A DNA stretch of 64,000 nucleotides from Rhizobium cauense (GTDB lineage: Bacteria; Pseudomonadota; Alphaproteobacteria; Rhizobiales; Rhizobiaceae): assembly GCF_019511525.1 (NCBI RefSeq), contig NZ_JAEUAT010000005.1, forward strand, positions 248,001 through 312,000, written 5' to 3'. The position numbers and the translations under genes are program-made. A model generated the notes under the pieces. That model was given only the letters and a program-made list of their open reading frames with translations. It made no database searches and was not told the origin of the DNA. Below are positions 27,967-36,236 of this stretch, in pieces (within the stretch, counting starts at the first letter, position 1; each line of letters starts with the position of its first letter).

Positions 27967-28551
27967 TCACTGCTTGAACAGCGTGCCTGGATAGACGGAG
28001 GGATCGGGGTCCGTGGCTGCACCTTCGCCCAGCGCACGCTGCATGATCATCGTATCGAGCCAATGGCCGTGCTTGTAGCCCGTTCCTTTCAGGCGGCCGG
28101 TCTCCTCGAAGTGCAAAGCCTTATGCAGAGCGATCGATGCAGGATGCGCGCCGCCGATCACGGCAACCATCTGGCGGAAGCCGAGGCTTGTGCAGCGTTG
28201 GATCAGTTCAGTGAGCAGCAGTTTTCCAATTCCCCTGCCGCGCGCCTCGGGTTCCAGGTAGATCGAATCCTCGACCATCCAGCGGTAGGCAGGCCGCGTC
28301 CGGAAGGCTGAGGCATAGGCGTAGCCAAGGAGGTTTCCAACTTCGTCGACCGCGGCGATGTAAGGATAGCCCTGGCCCGTGATCGCAGAAAAACGTGCCG
28401 CCATCTCGTTCTGTTCCGGTGGAATGATCTCGTAGCTTGCGACCCCGCTCAGCACGGACTCGCGATAGATGGCGGTGATGGCATCGAGATCAGATGTTGA
28501 AACGTCGCGAAGAGAGATTGGCATTCGGTCGGCCGCAATGGGAATGGACAC
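27967..28551 (-). CDS. GNAT acetyltransferase, phosphinothricin/methionine sulfoximine type
   Basis: A 194-residue N-acetyltransferase. The acetyl-CoA site is LEPEARGRGIGKLLL (about residues 98-112), and the region ATIYRESVLSGVASYEI-like (written here as ITAIYRESVLSGVASYEI) near residue 25 is typical of the Pat/Bar/MddA group that acetylates phosphinothricin, methionine sulfoximine or related amino acids. GGAAG precedes ATG 28551. ATG 28524 has no such site. The actual substrate is unknown. An intrinsic terminator separates it from ybhL. Confidence 0.88.
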   Translation of the reverse strand: MSIPIAADRMPISLRDVSTSDLDAITAIYRESVLSGVASYEIIPPEQNEMAARFSAITGQGYPYIAAVDEVGNLLGYAYASAFRTRPAYRWMVEDSIYLEPEARGRGIGKLLLTELIQRCTSLGFRQMVAVIGGAHPASIALHKALHFEETGRLKGTGYKHGHWLDTMIMQRALGEGAATDPDPSVYPGTLFKQ

Positions 28552-28585
28552 TTCCAGAAATCATTCTCCGCATGGGCGGGCAACA

Positions 28586-28611
28586 AAAAAGGCGGCCGAA
28601 GCCGCCTTTTT
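28586..28611. terminator. Bidirectional intrinsic terminator downstream of ybhL
   Basis: AAAAAGGCGGC and GCCGCCTTTTT form a perfect 11-bp stem with loop CGAA. T-runs exist on both strands. On the minus strand it ends ybhL and lies just upstream of the acetyltransferase gene. Confidence 0.88.
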
Positions 28612-28627
28612 CCGTAGATCGTTCCTG

Positions 28628-29356
28628 TTACTTTCGGTCGCCCATGAACTGCAGGAGGAACATGAAGAGGTTGATGAAGTCGAGATACAGGGTCAGTGCA
28701 CCCATGATCGCCTTGCGACCGGCGACTTCTGCGCCGTCGGCTTCGTAGTACAGTTCCTTGATGCGCTGCGTGTCGTAGGCGGTCAGGCCCGAAAAGATCA
28801 GGACGCCAATCACCGAAACCGCGAACTGCAGGGCAGACGATGCCAGGAAGATATTGACGATCGACGCGATGATCAGGCCGAACAGGCCCATGATCAGAAA
28901 CGAGCCCATCGCGGAGAGATCACGCTTGGTGGTGTAGCCGTACAGCGAAAGTGCGCCAAAGGCGGCTGCAGTCACGAAGAAAGTCTGCGTGATGCTCGAC
29001 TGCGTGTAGACCAGGAAGATCGACGCGAGCGACAGTCCCACCAGCGCGGCGTAAACCCAGAAGGTCGTCTGCGCGGCGGCAACGCTCATCCGGTTAATCC
29101 TGAAGCTCAGGAAGAACACGGCGGCCAACGGGGCCAGAATGACCACCCAGCGGAGCGGCGATTGGAACAGCAGGACGCCGAACTGCGTCAGCTGACCGTC
29201 CTGGACGGCGAAATTGAAGCCGAGATAAGCGGCTACACCCGTGATCGCCAAACCTAGCGCCATCAGGTTGTAGACCCTCAGCATATAGCTGCGCAAACCC
29301 TGATCGATCATCTCGCCGGTTTGTGCGCGGCCTTGGTAGTTACGAAGGTCAGCCAT
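28628..29356 (-). CDS. ybhL: Bax inhibitor-1/YccA family membrane protein
   Basis: A 242-residue inner-membrane protein with seven hydrophobic segments and the family's FSGLTAYDTQRIKELY near the C-terminus (acidic residues implicated in ion leak or pH sensing in homologues). Function in bacteria is not settled; YccA-type relatives modulate FtsH. AGAGGA precedes the ATG. Its 5' leader fits the ybhL RNA motif known from Rhizobiales, so post-transcriptional control is likely. Terminated by a strong hairpin. Confidence 0.93.
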   Translation of the reverse strand: MADLRNYQGRAQTGEMIDQGLRSYMLRVYNLMALGLAITGVAAYLGFNFAVQDGQLTQFGVLLFQSPLRWVVILAPLAAVFFLSFRINRMSVAAAQTTFWVYAALVGLSLASIFLVYTQSSITQTFFVTAAAFGALSLYGYTTKRDLSAMGSFLIMGLFGLIIASIVNIFLASSALQFAVSVIGVLIFSGLTAYDTQRIKELYYEADGAEVAGRKAIMGALTLYLDFINLFMFLLQFMGDRK

Positions 29357-29433
29357 AGTTTCCTCTTTTAAGCTCCGATGTGAACACGGTGTCGGGTTCC
29401 TACCCGGGCGCCGCTGCGGAGCTCCAGCTTGCC
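29357..29433 (-). ncRNA. ybhL leader RNA motif (candidate cis-regulatory RNA)
   Basis: The leader of ybhL folds, on the minus strand, into a stem AGCTCCG/CGGAGCT (29370-29376 with 29416-29422) that encloses an inner hairpin CGGGT-AGGA-ACCCG (29392-29405). The ribosome site lies just downstream. A structured element called the ybhL motif was described upstream of ybhL genes in Rhizobiales (Corbino et al. 2005); gene identity and position match here. A promoter-like CTTGTT-N18-CATATT lies at 29440-29469. The ligand or signal is unknown. Confidence 0.65.
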
Positions 29434-29534
29434 TGCCAACAATATGAGCCTTTCGCCTTTCGCAAACAAGGCCCTTGCAACCCGGGATCGGGTTAAATCG
29501 CCGTAAGGTGAAGGGAATTTCTCAGTGGGATCAA

Positions 29535-32078
29535 TCAGAGTTCGCGCAAAACGGGTGCCGCCTTCTGCCCAAGGATACGCCAGGTCCCGACAAGACCGAT
29601 GCCGACAGTCAGCACCAGAGCAGTCAAGAGCGTCAGCCCAGCAACGTCAGGCAGGAAGTGCGAAGGGATGCGCATGATCCGGGCGGTGATGAACCAGGCC
29701 GCAACACCGCCGGCGAAGAGGGCAAAGACCGCGGTTGCTGCGCCGAGGATGAGGTATTCGTAGCAGAAAGCGCGGATCAGCATTTGCCTTGTCGCGCCTA
29801 GTGTCTTTAGGACGACTGCGTCATGGGTCCGGGCGCGGTTGCCGGCGGCGAGCGCACCGGCAAGGACGAGGACGGAGGCGATAAGCGCAACGGAGGCCGC
29901 AGCACGGATCGCTGTTGCCAGCTGCGCTACCAGGGTATTGACGATGTCGATCGCGTCCTTCACGCGAACGCTGGTAATGGTCGGGTAGGTGTTCGTTACG
30001 GACTTGAGGATCGCTGCCTCCTGACCGGAACTTGCGGAGGGATCGGTCAGCGTCGCGAGCCAGGCGTGGGGGGCGCCCCGGAACGTGTTGGGTGAAAAGA
30101 CCATCACGAAGTTGATGGACAGTGACTCCCATTCCACTTTGCGCAGGTTGGCGATCCTGGCAGTAATGTTGCGGCCGAGCACGTTGACAGTGACGGTATC
30201 GCCGATCTTCAGGCCGAGTTCTCCGGCTTCCTCGGCGGAAAAGGAGACAAGCGGCTCGCCGCTGTAGTCCTTCGGCCACCATGCGCCCTCACTCAGCGAC
30301 GCATTCTCGGGCAGCGTCTCCGAGTATGTTATCCCGCGGTCGCCGCGCAGCACCCACTGGCCACCCGGCGGGACCTTCCGTTTCGTGACGTCCTCGCCGT
30401 TGAAGGCCAGGATGCGACCGCGCAACATGGGCACCTCAACCAGCTTGCCTCCCGGCGAGTCGGCTTTGACAAGGCTGCGGAATTTCTCGAGTTCGGATCC
30501 CTGGATATCGACGAAAAAGAAGTTCGGAGCACCGGCGGCCATACGCCCGGTCAATTGCTGGCGCATATTGCCATCGATGAGCGTCAACGTCACAAGCAAT
30601 GCAAGGCCAAGGCCCAGCGACAGTACGACAGAGGGCGTCAGCGCGCCGGGCCGGTGGATATTGCCGATCGCCAGCCGCAGTGCGGGCGAATTCACCCGCG
30701 GGCTGCGCCTTGCAAGCCAAGCAATGCCGGCGGCGACAAGACGCAGGATCACAAAGGCGAAGGCGATTGCCCCCACAAAGACAACTGCGATGAAACGATC
30801 ATAGGCGGTTGCCACCGCAAGGCCGGCAAGGGCTGCGAGAAAGATCGCGGCAAGCAGGATATAGGGCCAAGAGGGCAAGCCGCGCGCTTCGAATCCCTGC
30901 TCACGGAAAAGGGCCGTGGCAGGGACCTCGCGGGAATGTCCGAGCGGCATGATGGCAAAGGCCAGCGTCGTCAGAATGCCGAAGAGGACGGCAAGGGCCA
31001 AAGCACCGGGGTAGAAAGTCAACTCGGTGGAAACGGGTAGGAACTGAGCCAGGAATTGCGAGGCGACGATTGGCGCCGCCGCTCCGATGACGAGGCCGAT
31101 CGCCATGCCCCCTGATGCAATGATTGCGATCTGGAAAAGATAGATCAGGACCACGGTCGCTGCCGGAGCGCCCAGGCACTTGAAGGTTGCGATCGTCGTG
31201 CGCTTGGAATCGAGAAATGCGCGCACGGCGTTTGCGACGCCGACGCCGCCGACGATCAGGGCGGTCAGTCCGACCAGCGTAAGGAACTGCGAGAAGCGCT
31301 CGATGTTCTCGGTCAGCGAGGGGGCTGCCCGGTCGCTCGTGCGGATTGACCAGCCGGCGGACGGGAACTCTTTGGCCGCCCGAGCCCGGATCGTGGACCG
31401 CTCACCCGGATCGTCCATGCGGATCTTATAGGCATGCTCGACAAGACTGCCGGTCTGGATGAGGCCGGAGGCCTTCAACGCCTCCCTGCTCACAAGAAGG
31501 CGGGGGGCGAAGCCAAAGCCTTCCGAAACCGCGTCCGGCTCGGTCTTGATCGTGCCGGTGATGTTTAGAATGGCATTGCCGAGCAGGATTTCATCGCCGA
31601 TGGAAAGGCCGAGGCGTTCCAGGAGTAGTGGCGCTGCAACCGCGCCATAAGTACCGCTCTGCCCGGATAGAAGCGTGTGCAGCGGATAGTTCGGTTCCGC
31701 TTCAAAAGTACCGTAGAGCGGATAGGCGCCATCGACCGCCTTGACTTCGACCAGGGCCTGATCGGAGCGATCTGGCTTGCGCGCCATCGAGCGCAGACCC
31801 GTCGAAACCGACACATTGCCGAAGCCGCGCAGGAAGCCCATTTCCGCTTCCGTCGCCTCGCGATTGTTGAGTTCGAAGCGCGCATCACCCGCCAGAATCT
31901 CCTGGCCCTGGGTAGCGATCGTATCGGTGATGGACTGCGAGACCGAGTTGACCGCCGCGATGGCGCCGGTGCCGAGAGCGATGCAGGCCAGAAAGATGTA
32001 GAAGCCGTTAAGCCCCCCGCGCAACTCGCGGAGCGCAAGGCGAAAGGCAAGCGAGACGCGCGGTGTCAGCAGTGTCAT
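29535..32078 (-). CDS. FtsX-like ABC transporter permease (YbbP type)
   Basis: An 847-residue inner-membrane protein with an N-terminal membrane segment (~17-45), a large periplasmic domain, and two clusters of membrane segments (about 260-480 and 715-840), the layout of YbbP-type permeases. GAIAAVNSVSQSI near residue 38 and the repeated FtsX domains support this. It overlaps the YbbA-like ATPase by four bases (ATGA). With the divergent arylesterase it repeats the tesA-ybbA-ybbP arrangement of E. coli. The substrate is unknown; export or extraction of a lipid-like or toxic compound is possible. Confidence 0.9.
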   Translation of the reverse strand: MTLLTPRVSLAFRLALRELRGGLNGFYIFLACIALGTGAIAAVNSVSQSITDTIATQGQEILAGDARFELNNREATEAEMGFLRGFGNVSVSTGLRSMARKPDRSDQALVEVKAVDGAYPLYGTFEAEPNYPLHTLLSGQSGTYGAVAAPLLLERLGLSIGDEILLGNAILNITGTIKTEPDAVSEGFGFAPRLLVSREALKASGLIQTGSLVEHAYKIRMDDPGERSTIRARAAKEFPSAGWSIRTSDRAAPSLTENIERFSQFLTLVGLTALIVGGVGVANAVRAFLDSKRTTIATFKCLGAPAATVVLIYLFQIAIIASGGMAIGLVIGAAAPIVASQFLAQFLPVSTELTFYPGALALAVLFGILTTLAFAIMPLGHSREVPATALFREQGFEARGLPSWPYILLAAIFLAALAGLAVATAYDRFIAVVFVGAIAFAFVILRLVAAGIAWLARRSPRVNSPALRLAIGNIHRPGALTPSVVLSLGLGLALLVTLTLIDGNMRQQLTGRMAAGAPNFFFVDIQGSELEKFRSLVKADSPGGKLVEVPMLRGRILAFNGEDVTKRKVPPGGQWVLRGDRGITYSETLPENASLSEGAWWPKDYSGEPLVSFSAEEAGELGLKIGDTVTVNVLGRNITARIANLRKVEWESLSINFVMVFSPNTFRGAPHAWLATLTDPSASSGQEAAILKSVTNTYPTITSVRVKDAIDIVNTLVAQLATAIRAAASVALIASVLVLAGALAAGNRARTHDAVVLKTLGATRQMLIRAFCYEYLILGAATAVFALFAGGVAAWFITARIMRIPSHFLPDVAGLTLLTALVLTVGIGLVGTWRILGQKAAPVLREL

Positions 32079-32782
32079 GCAATGGCCGCCTCGGGCTGCA
32101 CAGGCGCACTATCGCTCTCGATCTGCCCGGAGCGAACGCGGATCTGCCTGGAGCAGCGCTTGGCGAGCGCCGCGTCATGGGTCACGAGCACCAGCGTCAT
32201 TCCGCGCTCAGCCTGTTTCGAAAACAGGAGATCCGCGATTTGGCGTCCGGTATCGGTGTCAAGGTTGCCGGTCGGTTCGTCGGCGATCAGCAATGCCGGG
32301 GATGGTGCGAGTGCCCGCGCGACCGCCACGCGTTGCTGTTCGCCGCCGGAAAGCTGGCCGGGATAGTGGTTCAATCGATCGCCGAGGCCGACCGACTTAA
32401 GTTCGCGGCGCGCGATTTCGAAGGCGTCGGGACGATTGGCGAGTTCAAGCGGAACGGCGACATTCTCCAGCGCCGTCATGTTGGCGATCAGGTGGAACGA
32501 CTGGAAGACAATGCCGATGTTGCGGCCGCGGAAATCCGCGACCTCGTCTTCGCTCAACGCATGCAACGGCGTGCCGTCGATCTCGATTTCACCACTGTCG
32601 AGTTTTTCCAGCCCTGCCAGCACCATCAGCAATGTCGACTTGCCGGAGCCGGAGGGGCCGACAATGCCCACCGACTCACCTGCTCCAATCGTCAGGTCGA
32701 TACCCTTGAGTACATGGACGGAGGCGGCGGCGCTGCCAAGCGTCAAATCGGCGCGCCTCAACTCGATGATGGTTTTTGCCAA
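32075..32782 (-). CDS. ABC transporter ATPase (YbbA/LolD type)
   Basis: A 235-residue ABC ATPase: Walker A GPSGSGKST (42-50), signature LSGGEQQRVAVARAL, Walker B LLIADEPTGNLD. It belongs to the MacB/LolD/YbbA group that works with FtsX-like permeases. The start appears to be TTG 32782, since the frame has no ATG before the conserved region. The stop overlaps the permease start (ATGA). It is divergent from the arylesterase gene, 53 bases away, with a CTATATAG sequence in the gap. Confidence 0.92.
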   Translation of the reverse strand: MAKTIIELRRADLTLGSAAASVHVLKGIDLTIGAGESVGIVGPSGSGKSTLLMVLAGLEKLDSGEIEIDGTPLHALSEDEVADFRGRNIGIVFQSFHLIANMTALENVAVPLELANRPDAFEIARRELKSVGLGDRLNHYPGQLSGGEQQRVAVARALAPSPALLIADEPTGNLDTDTGRQIADLLFSKQAERGMTLVLVTHDAALAKRCSRQIRVRSGQIESDSAPVQPEAAIA

Positions 32783-32835
32783 CAGTATTCGCCCTATATA
32801 GATGCCGTTTGTCCTGCCAATCTAGGGAAAGCGGA

Positions 32836-33480
32836 ATGAGTTTTAAAGTTACTGGCCTTCACATCGCCGTCATTGTGGCTTCCTTGATGTTCTCGGTCGC
32901 CGCCAACGCAAGGACTATCAGTCTCGTTGGCTTTGGAGACAGCCTGATGGCAGGATACCAACTCCCACCCGGCGATGGGTTCCCAGAAAAGCTGCAGGCA
33001 TTGCTGAAGGCGAAGGGAGTGGACGTAACCATCGCCAACGCGGGTGTGTCGGGCGATACGACGACAGCGGGGCTGGCGCGAATCGATTGGTCGGTTCCGG
33101 ACGGTACGGATGGCGTCATTCTCGAGTTGGGGGCGAACGACGCCTTGCGGGGCATTCCGCCAGAAGAGAGTGAAAAGAATCTCGATCAGATGATTGCCCG
33201 GCTAAAGGAACGCGGAATCGCTGTCCTTCTCGTCGGCATGCTCGCTCCGCCGAACATGGGCGCCGACTACGCGGCGCGCTTCAATCCAATCTACGAGAAA
33301 CTCGCGCAAAAACATGGTGTTGCGCTCTATCCATTCTTCCTTGACGGCGTTGTTCTAGATGCCGGCCTGAAGCTCGAGGATGGGATGCACCCCAACAGCA
33401 AGGGGGTCGATGTGATGGTCGAAAAGATGGAGCCGGCTATCACGCAATTCTTGGGAACGATTTCAACTGTGAGGAATTAG
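32836..33480 (+). CDS. tesA: SGNH-hydrolase: arylesterase/lysophospholipase TesA-like
   Basis: A 214-residue periplasmic GDSL hydrolase. A signal peptide occupies ~1-26 (cleavage after ANA). The catalytic residues are S36 (GDSL), with G70/N101 (GAND) forming the oxyanion hole and D182/H185 in DGMHPN. TesA-type enzymes hydrolyse acyl-CoA, lysophospholipids and esters. ATG 32836 has a GGAAAGCGGA region upstream and gives the signal peptide; the ATG at 32776 would bury it. Divergent from the YbbA-YbbP pair. Confidence 0.92.
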   Translation: MSFKVTGLHIAVIVASLMFSVAANARTISLVGFGDSLMAGYQLPPGDGFPEKLQALLKAKGVDVTIANAGVSGDTTTAGLARIDWSVPDGTDGVILELGANDALRGIPPEESEKNLDQMIARLKERGIAVLLVGMLAPPNMGADYAARFNPIYEKLAQKHGVALYPFFLDGVVLDAGLKLEDGMHPNSKGVDVMVEKMEPAITQFLGTISTVRN

Positions 33481-33548
33481 GGACTTGCGCAGGTGCCAAA
33501 TGCGTGATTCCGTGTGAGCACCTGCAAAAGATTCGGGGAGTGCTCGTT

Positions 33549-34142
33549 ATGCCGAGACTGTTTACCGCCCTCGAAATTCCGCGCAATGCCGCGATGAGCC
33601 TCTCATTGCTGCGCGGTGGTCTCCCCGGTGCAAGATGGATCGATGTGGAGAACTACCACATCACTTTGCGGTTCATCGGCGATGTCGATGGGCGCACGGC
33701 AGACGAAGTTGTCGATCGGCTCGACCGCATCGATCGGCCCGAATTCCAGATCCGTCTTGATGGCATCGGCGCATTCGGCTCAAAGAAGCCGCATTCCGTA
33801 TGGGCGGGTGTCTCGCCCTCGCCTGAGATGTATGCCCTCCAGGCGGAAATAGAGCGCATCTGCCAGCGCATCGGCTTGCCGCCCGATCCTCGCAAGTTCA
33901 CGCCGCATGTCACGTTGGCGCGGTTGAAGTCCTCGCGGGTCGACGACGTGGTGCATTATCTTGCCGGTCGTGGAAATTTCCAGACTTCGGCCTTTACCGT
34001 TCCCCGCTTCGTCCTTCTGTCGTCGAGGGAATCGGTTGGCGGCGGTCCTTATCTGACGGAAGAAATCTTCCCGCTCCACGAGGCCTTGTCGGTGCCGAGC
34101 GTCTCAAGCAGCTTCCTGCAGCCGGTCAAGAGCCTGGCGTAG
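33549..34142 (+). CDS. thpR: RNA 2',3'-cyclic phosphodiesterase (2'-5' RNA ligase family)
   Basis: A 197-residue 2H phosphoesterase with both HxTx motifs: H37-T39 in YHITLRFIGDV and H120-T122 in TPHVTLARL. The family hydrolyses 2',3'-cyclic phosphates and can ligate tRNA halves in vitro. GGGGAG lies eight bases before ATG 33549. The end of the family domain is [10 protein letters not shown]; the last ~20 residues are extra and overlap the convergent phosphatase gene by 94 bases. Confidence 0.92.
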   Translation: MPRLFTALEIPRNAAMSLSLLRGGLPGARWIDVENYHITLRFIGDVDGRTADEVVDRLDRIDRPEFQIRLDGIGAFGSKKPHSVWAGVSPSPEMYALQAEIERICQRIGLPPDPRKFTPHVTLARLKSSRVDDVVHYLAGRGNFQTSAFTVPRFVLLSSRESVGGGPYLTEEIFPLHEALSVPSVSSSFLQPVKSLA

Positions 34143-34549
34143 ACGAGCTCAAACTCGCTGCTGCTCCCAAAATAGGGGTCGGGTATGTCCTCGCCGGTCG
34201 CCAGGGCAAACTCGCCGAAAAGGCGGATGTTTGTCGCTCCTGGGCTAAGTCGGTGCAATTCGTCGATATTTGCGCGATCCATCGCGAGTACAAGATCGAA
34301 GTCGTCGAAGTCCTTTGCCGTGATCCGGCGGGCGCGTTGGCGGGAAATATCTATCCCGTGGTCTTTGGCCGTTGCGATCGAGCGCCGATCCGGATGCTGG
34401 CCTTCGTGCCATCCACCAGTACCGGCTGAATCAAGTTCGAAGCAATCTGCGATGCCGGCCTCGTCGACGAGATGCGTGAAGATGCCCTCTGCAAGAGGCG
34501 AGCGGCAGATATTGCCCATGCAAACAAACAGGATGCTAATGCGTTTCAT
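34049..34549 (-). CDS. Low-molecular-weight protein tyrosine phosphatase
   Basis: A 166-residue LMW-PTP. The P-loop [10 protein letters not shown] has nucleophile C10 and R16; the general acid is D124 in DIPDPYF. The enzyme may dephosphorylate tyrosine kinases involved in exopolysaccharide control or arsenate-type substrates; nothing adjacent indicates which. It overlaps the 3' end of thpR on the opposite strand by 94 bases, an unusually deep convergent overlap. Start ATG 34549 is clear. Confidence 0.92.
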   Translation of the reverse strand: MKRISILFVCMGNICRSPLAEGIFTHLVDEAGIADCFELDSAGTGGWHEGQHPDRRSIATAKDHGIDISRQRARRITAKDFDDFDLVLAMDRANIDELHRLSPGATNIRLFGEFALATGEDIPDPYFGSSSEFELVYARLLTGCRKLLETLGTDKASWSGKISSVR

Positions 34550-34584
34550 CTGTGGTCCACTATCAAAAGAGGAGGGACGATTGC

Positions 34585-34890
34585 ATGAAACGAGAAAAAC
34601 TGGAACGGCAGGCCATCGCTGCCGAACTCGCCAAGCTTGACGGCTGGTCGCTTGATGATGCGGGCACGTCGATATCGCGAAGTTTCAAGTTTCGCAACTT
34701 CGTCGAGGCCTTCGGGTTCATGACAGAGGGGGCACTCGCGGCGGAACGGCTCAATCATCATCCCGAGTGGTTCAACGTCTATTCGCGTGTCGACGTGAAG
34801 CTTAACACCCACGATGTCGGCGGACTCACTGAACTCGACTTCAGGCTGGCGACCGAAATGGAGAAGGCTGCAGCACGCCGATCTGATTGA
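34585..34890 (+). CDS. phhB: Pterin-4a-carbinolamine dehydratase
   Basis: A 101-residue PCD/DCoH protein that recycles the pterin cofactor of aromatic amino-acid hydroxylases; in bacteria without phenylalanine hydroxylase it may serve another pterin pathway. The active-site region [20 protein letters not shown] and [13 protein letters not shown] is well conserved (H58, H59 and H76 area). AGGAGGG before ATG 34585 decides the start. No phhA is adjacent. Confidence 0.92.
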   Translation: MKREKLERQAIAAELAKLDGWSLDDAGTSISRSFKFRNFVEAFGFMTEGALAAERLNHHPEWFNVYSRVDVKLNTHDVGGLTELDFRLATEMEKAAARRSD

Positions 34891-34942
34891 ATACGCCGCT
34901 GCGATCGCCCATATGTGCGCATGAACGAAAGGACAATCGGGA

Positions 34943-35332
34943 ATGGACGACGTCAAATTCGGTGAGATCCTGTTGCCGGGCGATGAAGATACGCAGAGCC
35001 GGCGAAAAGAGACCGTACGCACGAAATTCTGGCCGACCTTCAGGAAGGCTGTGCGGCAGATCCCATTCTCGCGCGATGTCGTCGCTGCGTTCTATTGCAC
35101 GATGGACCCTCAGACTCCCACGAGGGCGCGTGGCGTGCTTTTGGCTGCGCTTGCGTACTTTGTCATGCCGATAGACATGCTCCCCGATGTTTTCGCGATG
35201 ATCGGATTTTCCGACGACGTTGCAGTTCTTTCCGCCGCCTTTGCAATGGTGAGCAGGCATATCCAGCCGAGACACTACGAAGCGGCTGACCGCGCGCTAG
35301 CCGACAAGCCGGAAGGCATGAAAACGATCTAG
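34943..35332 (+). CDS. YkvA/DUF1232 family protein
   Basis: A 129-residue protein with the DUF1232 signature YFVMPIDMLPDVFAMIGFSDD (shortened: YFVMPIDMLPDV and GFSDDVAVL), a short hydrophobic hairpin with conserved PxD and DD residues. The function is unknown; the family often appears near stress and membrane genes. It follows phhB by 52 bases on the same strand and is convergent with the ECF sigma gene, 12 bases away. Confidence 0.85.
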   Translation: MDDVKFGEILLPGDEDTQSRRKETVRTKFWPTFRKAVRQIPFSRDVVAAFYCTMDPQTPTRARGVLLAALAYFVMPIDMLPDVFAMIGFSDDVAVLSAAFAMVSRHIQPRHYEAADRALADKPEGMKTI

Positions 35333-35344
35333 TTGCCTGGTTGG

Positions 35345-35905
35345 TCAGGTGCTCTCTGCCTCGAGAGCCTTCTTGAGCTTTCCGAAGGCAAGCCGGATGC
35401 GGGATTTGACTGTCCCGAGCGGTAGGCCCGTTGCCTCCGCGATCTGTGAATGGGACTGGCCGAGAAAGAACGCGGCCCGTAGCATTTCTCGTTGCTCTTC
35501 CGGCAGCTGGCTGACGGCTGCGCGTACATGGGCGTCGCGATCGTCGTTGACGAGCATTTCGTCAGCACCAATCTCCGCGACGGGCTGCAAGGTCGGGTCT
35601 GCCCCATCCAGGATACGGGTTTTCGTCCGGCGCTGGAGGTCAATCCGGCGGTTGCGGGCGATGCGAAACAGCCAGGTCGACAGCGACGATCTGGTCGAAT
35701 CGTAGAGCTCCGCCTTGTGCCAGAGCACGATCATAACGTCCTGAACGAGTTCCTCTGCCTCGCTGCTCGTCAGCCGTTGTCGCAATAGCCAAGATTTGAG
35801 GCGGGGTGCGAAGTAGTCGAACAGCACCGTGAATGCCTCTTGGTCGCGGCGTTCCGCAACGGCCTTGGCGAGGTCGGCGAAGCGCTGTTTCTCCTCGGCA
35901 TTCAT
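35345..35905 (-). CDS. ECF-type RNA polymerase sigma factor
   Basis: A 186-residue sigma-70 family factor with region 2 (FDYFAPRLKSWLLRQRLTSS, EELVQDVMIVLWHKAELYD, TWLFRIARNRRID) and region 4 (LPEEQREMLRAAFFLGQSHSQIAEATGLPLGTVKSRIR; key parts SQIAEATGLPLGTVK). It resembles ECF factors of the SigK/ChrR-controlled kind, but no anti-sigma gene is next to it: the downstream neighbour is a convergent DUF1232 gene and upstream is the divergent IalB gene. Control must come from elsewhere, or from the promoter region at 35906-36236. Confidence 0.93.
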   Translation of the reverse strand: MNAEEKQRFADLAKAVAERRDQEAFTVLFDYFAPRLKSWLLRQRLTSSEAEELVQDVMIVLWHKAELYDSTRSSLSTWLFRIARNRRIDLQRRTKTRILDGADPTLQPVAEIGADEMLVNDDRDAHVRAAVSQLPEEQREMLRAAFFLGQSHSQIAEATGLPLGTVKSRIRLAFGKLKKALEAEST

Positions 35906-36236
35906 GTTCCGTCCAAAGTCCCCTGGCTCAGCGAATTCTCCAACGGATTTCCGTGCTTATGACCTACATCGGTTTCTCAAAAGGTCAAACTCTTGCCTGA
36001 ATCTTTATGTCTTAGATTCATCCATGGCGTTGGTCCGTGTGCGCACACGGCATCGCGCCAATACGGGCGAGGCGCCGCGTCCGATGTTGACAGTTGGGTG
36101 AGAATGACACAGGCAGGGACATCTCGCTGTCCCTGTTGACGCTTTGGTAACCTGAATTAAGTCAAAATAAAGCAGATCGTGATTATGCGCCGCCCGTTCG
36201 CTTCGGGCTCGAATCGCAAGAACCGGCAGGATATCC
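35906..36236. promoter_or_regulatory. Divergent regulatory region between sigma factor and IalB gene
   Basis: 331 bases without a gene. It contains an inverted repeat GAATCT/AGATTC (35999-36019), a perfect 16-bp palindrome CCGTGTGCGCACACGG (36035-36050) and a perfect 8-bp hairpin CAGGGACA/TGTCCCTG (36114-36135) directly followed by TTGACG. I cannot pick out a convincing full promoter for either gene. Confidence 0.45.
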
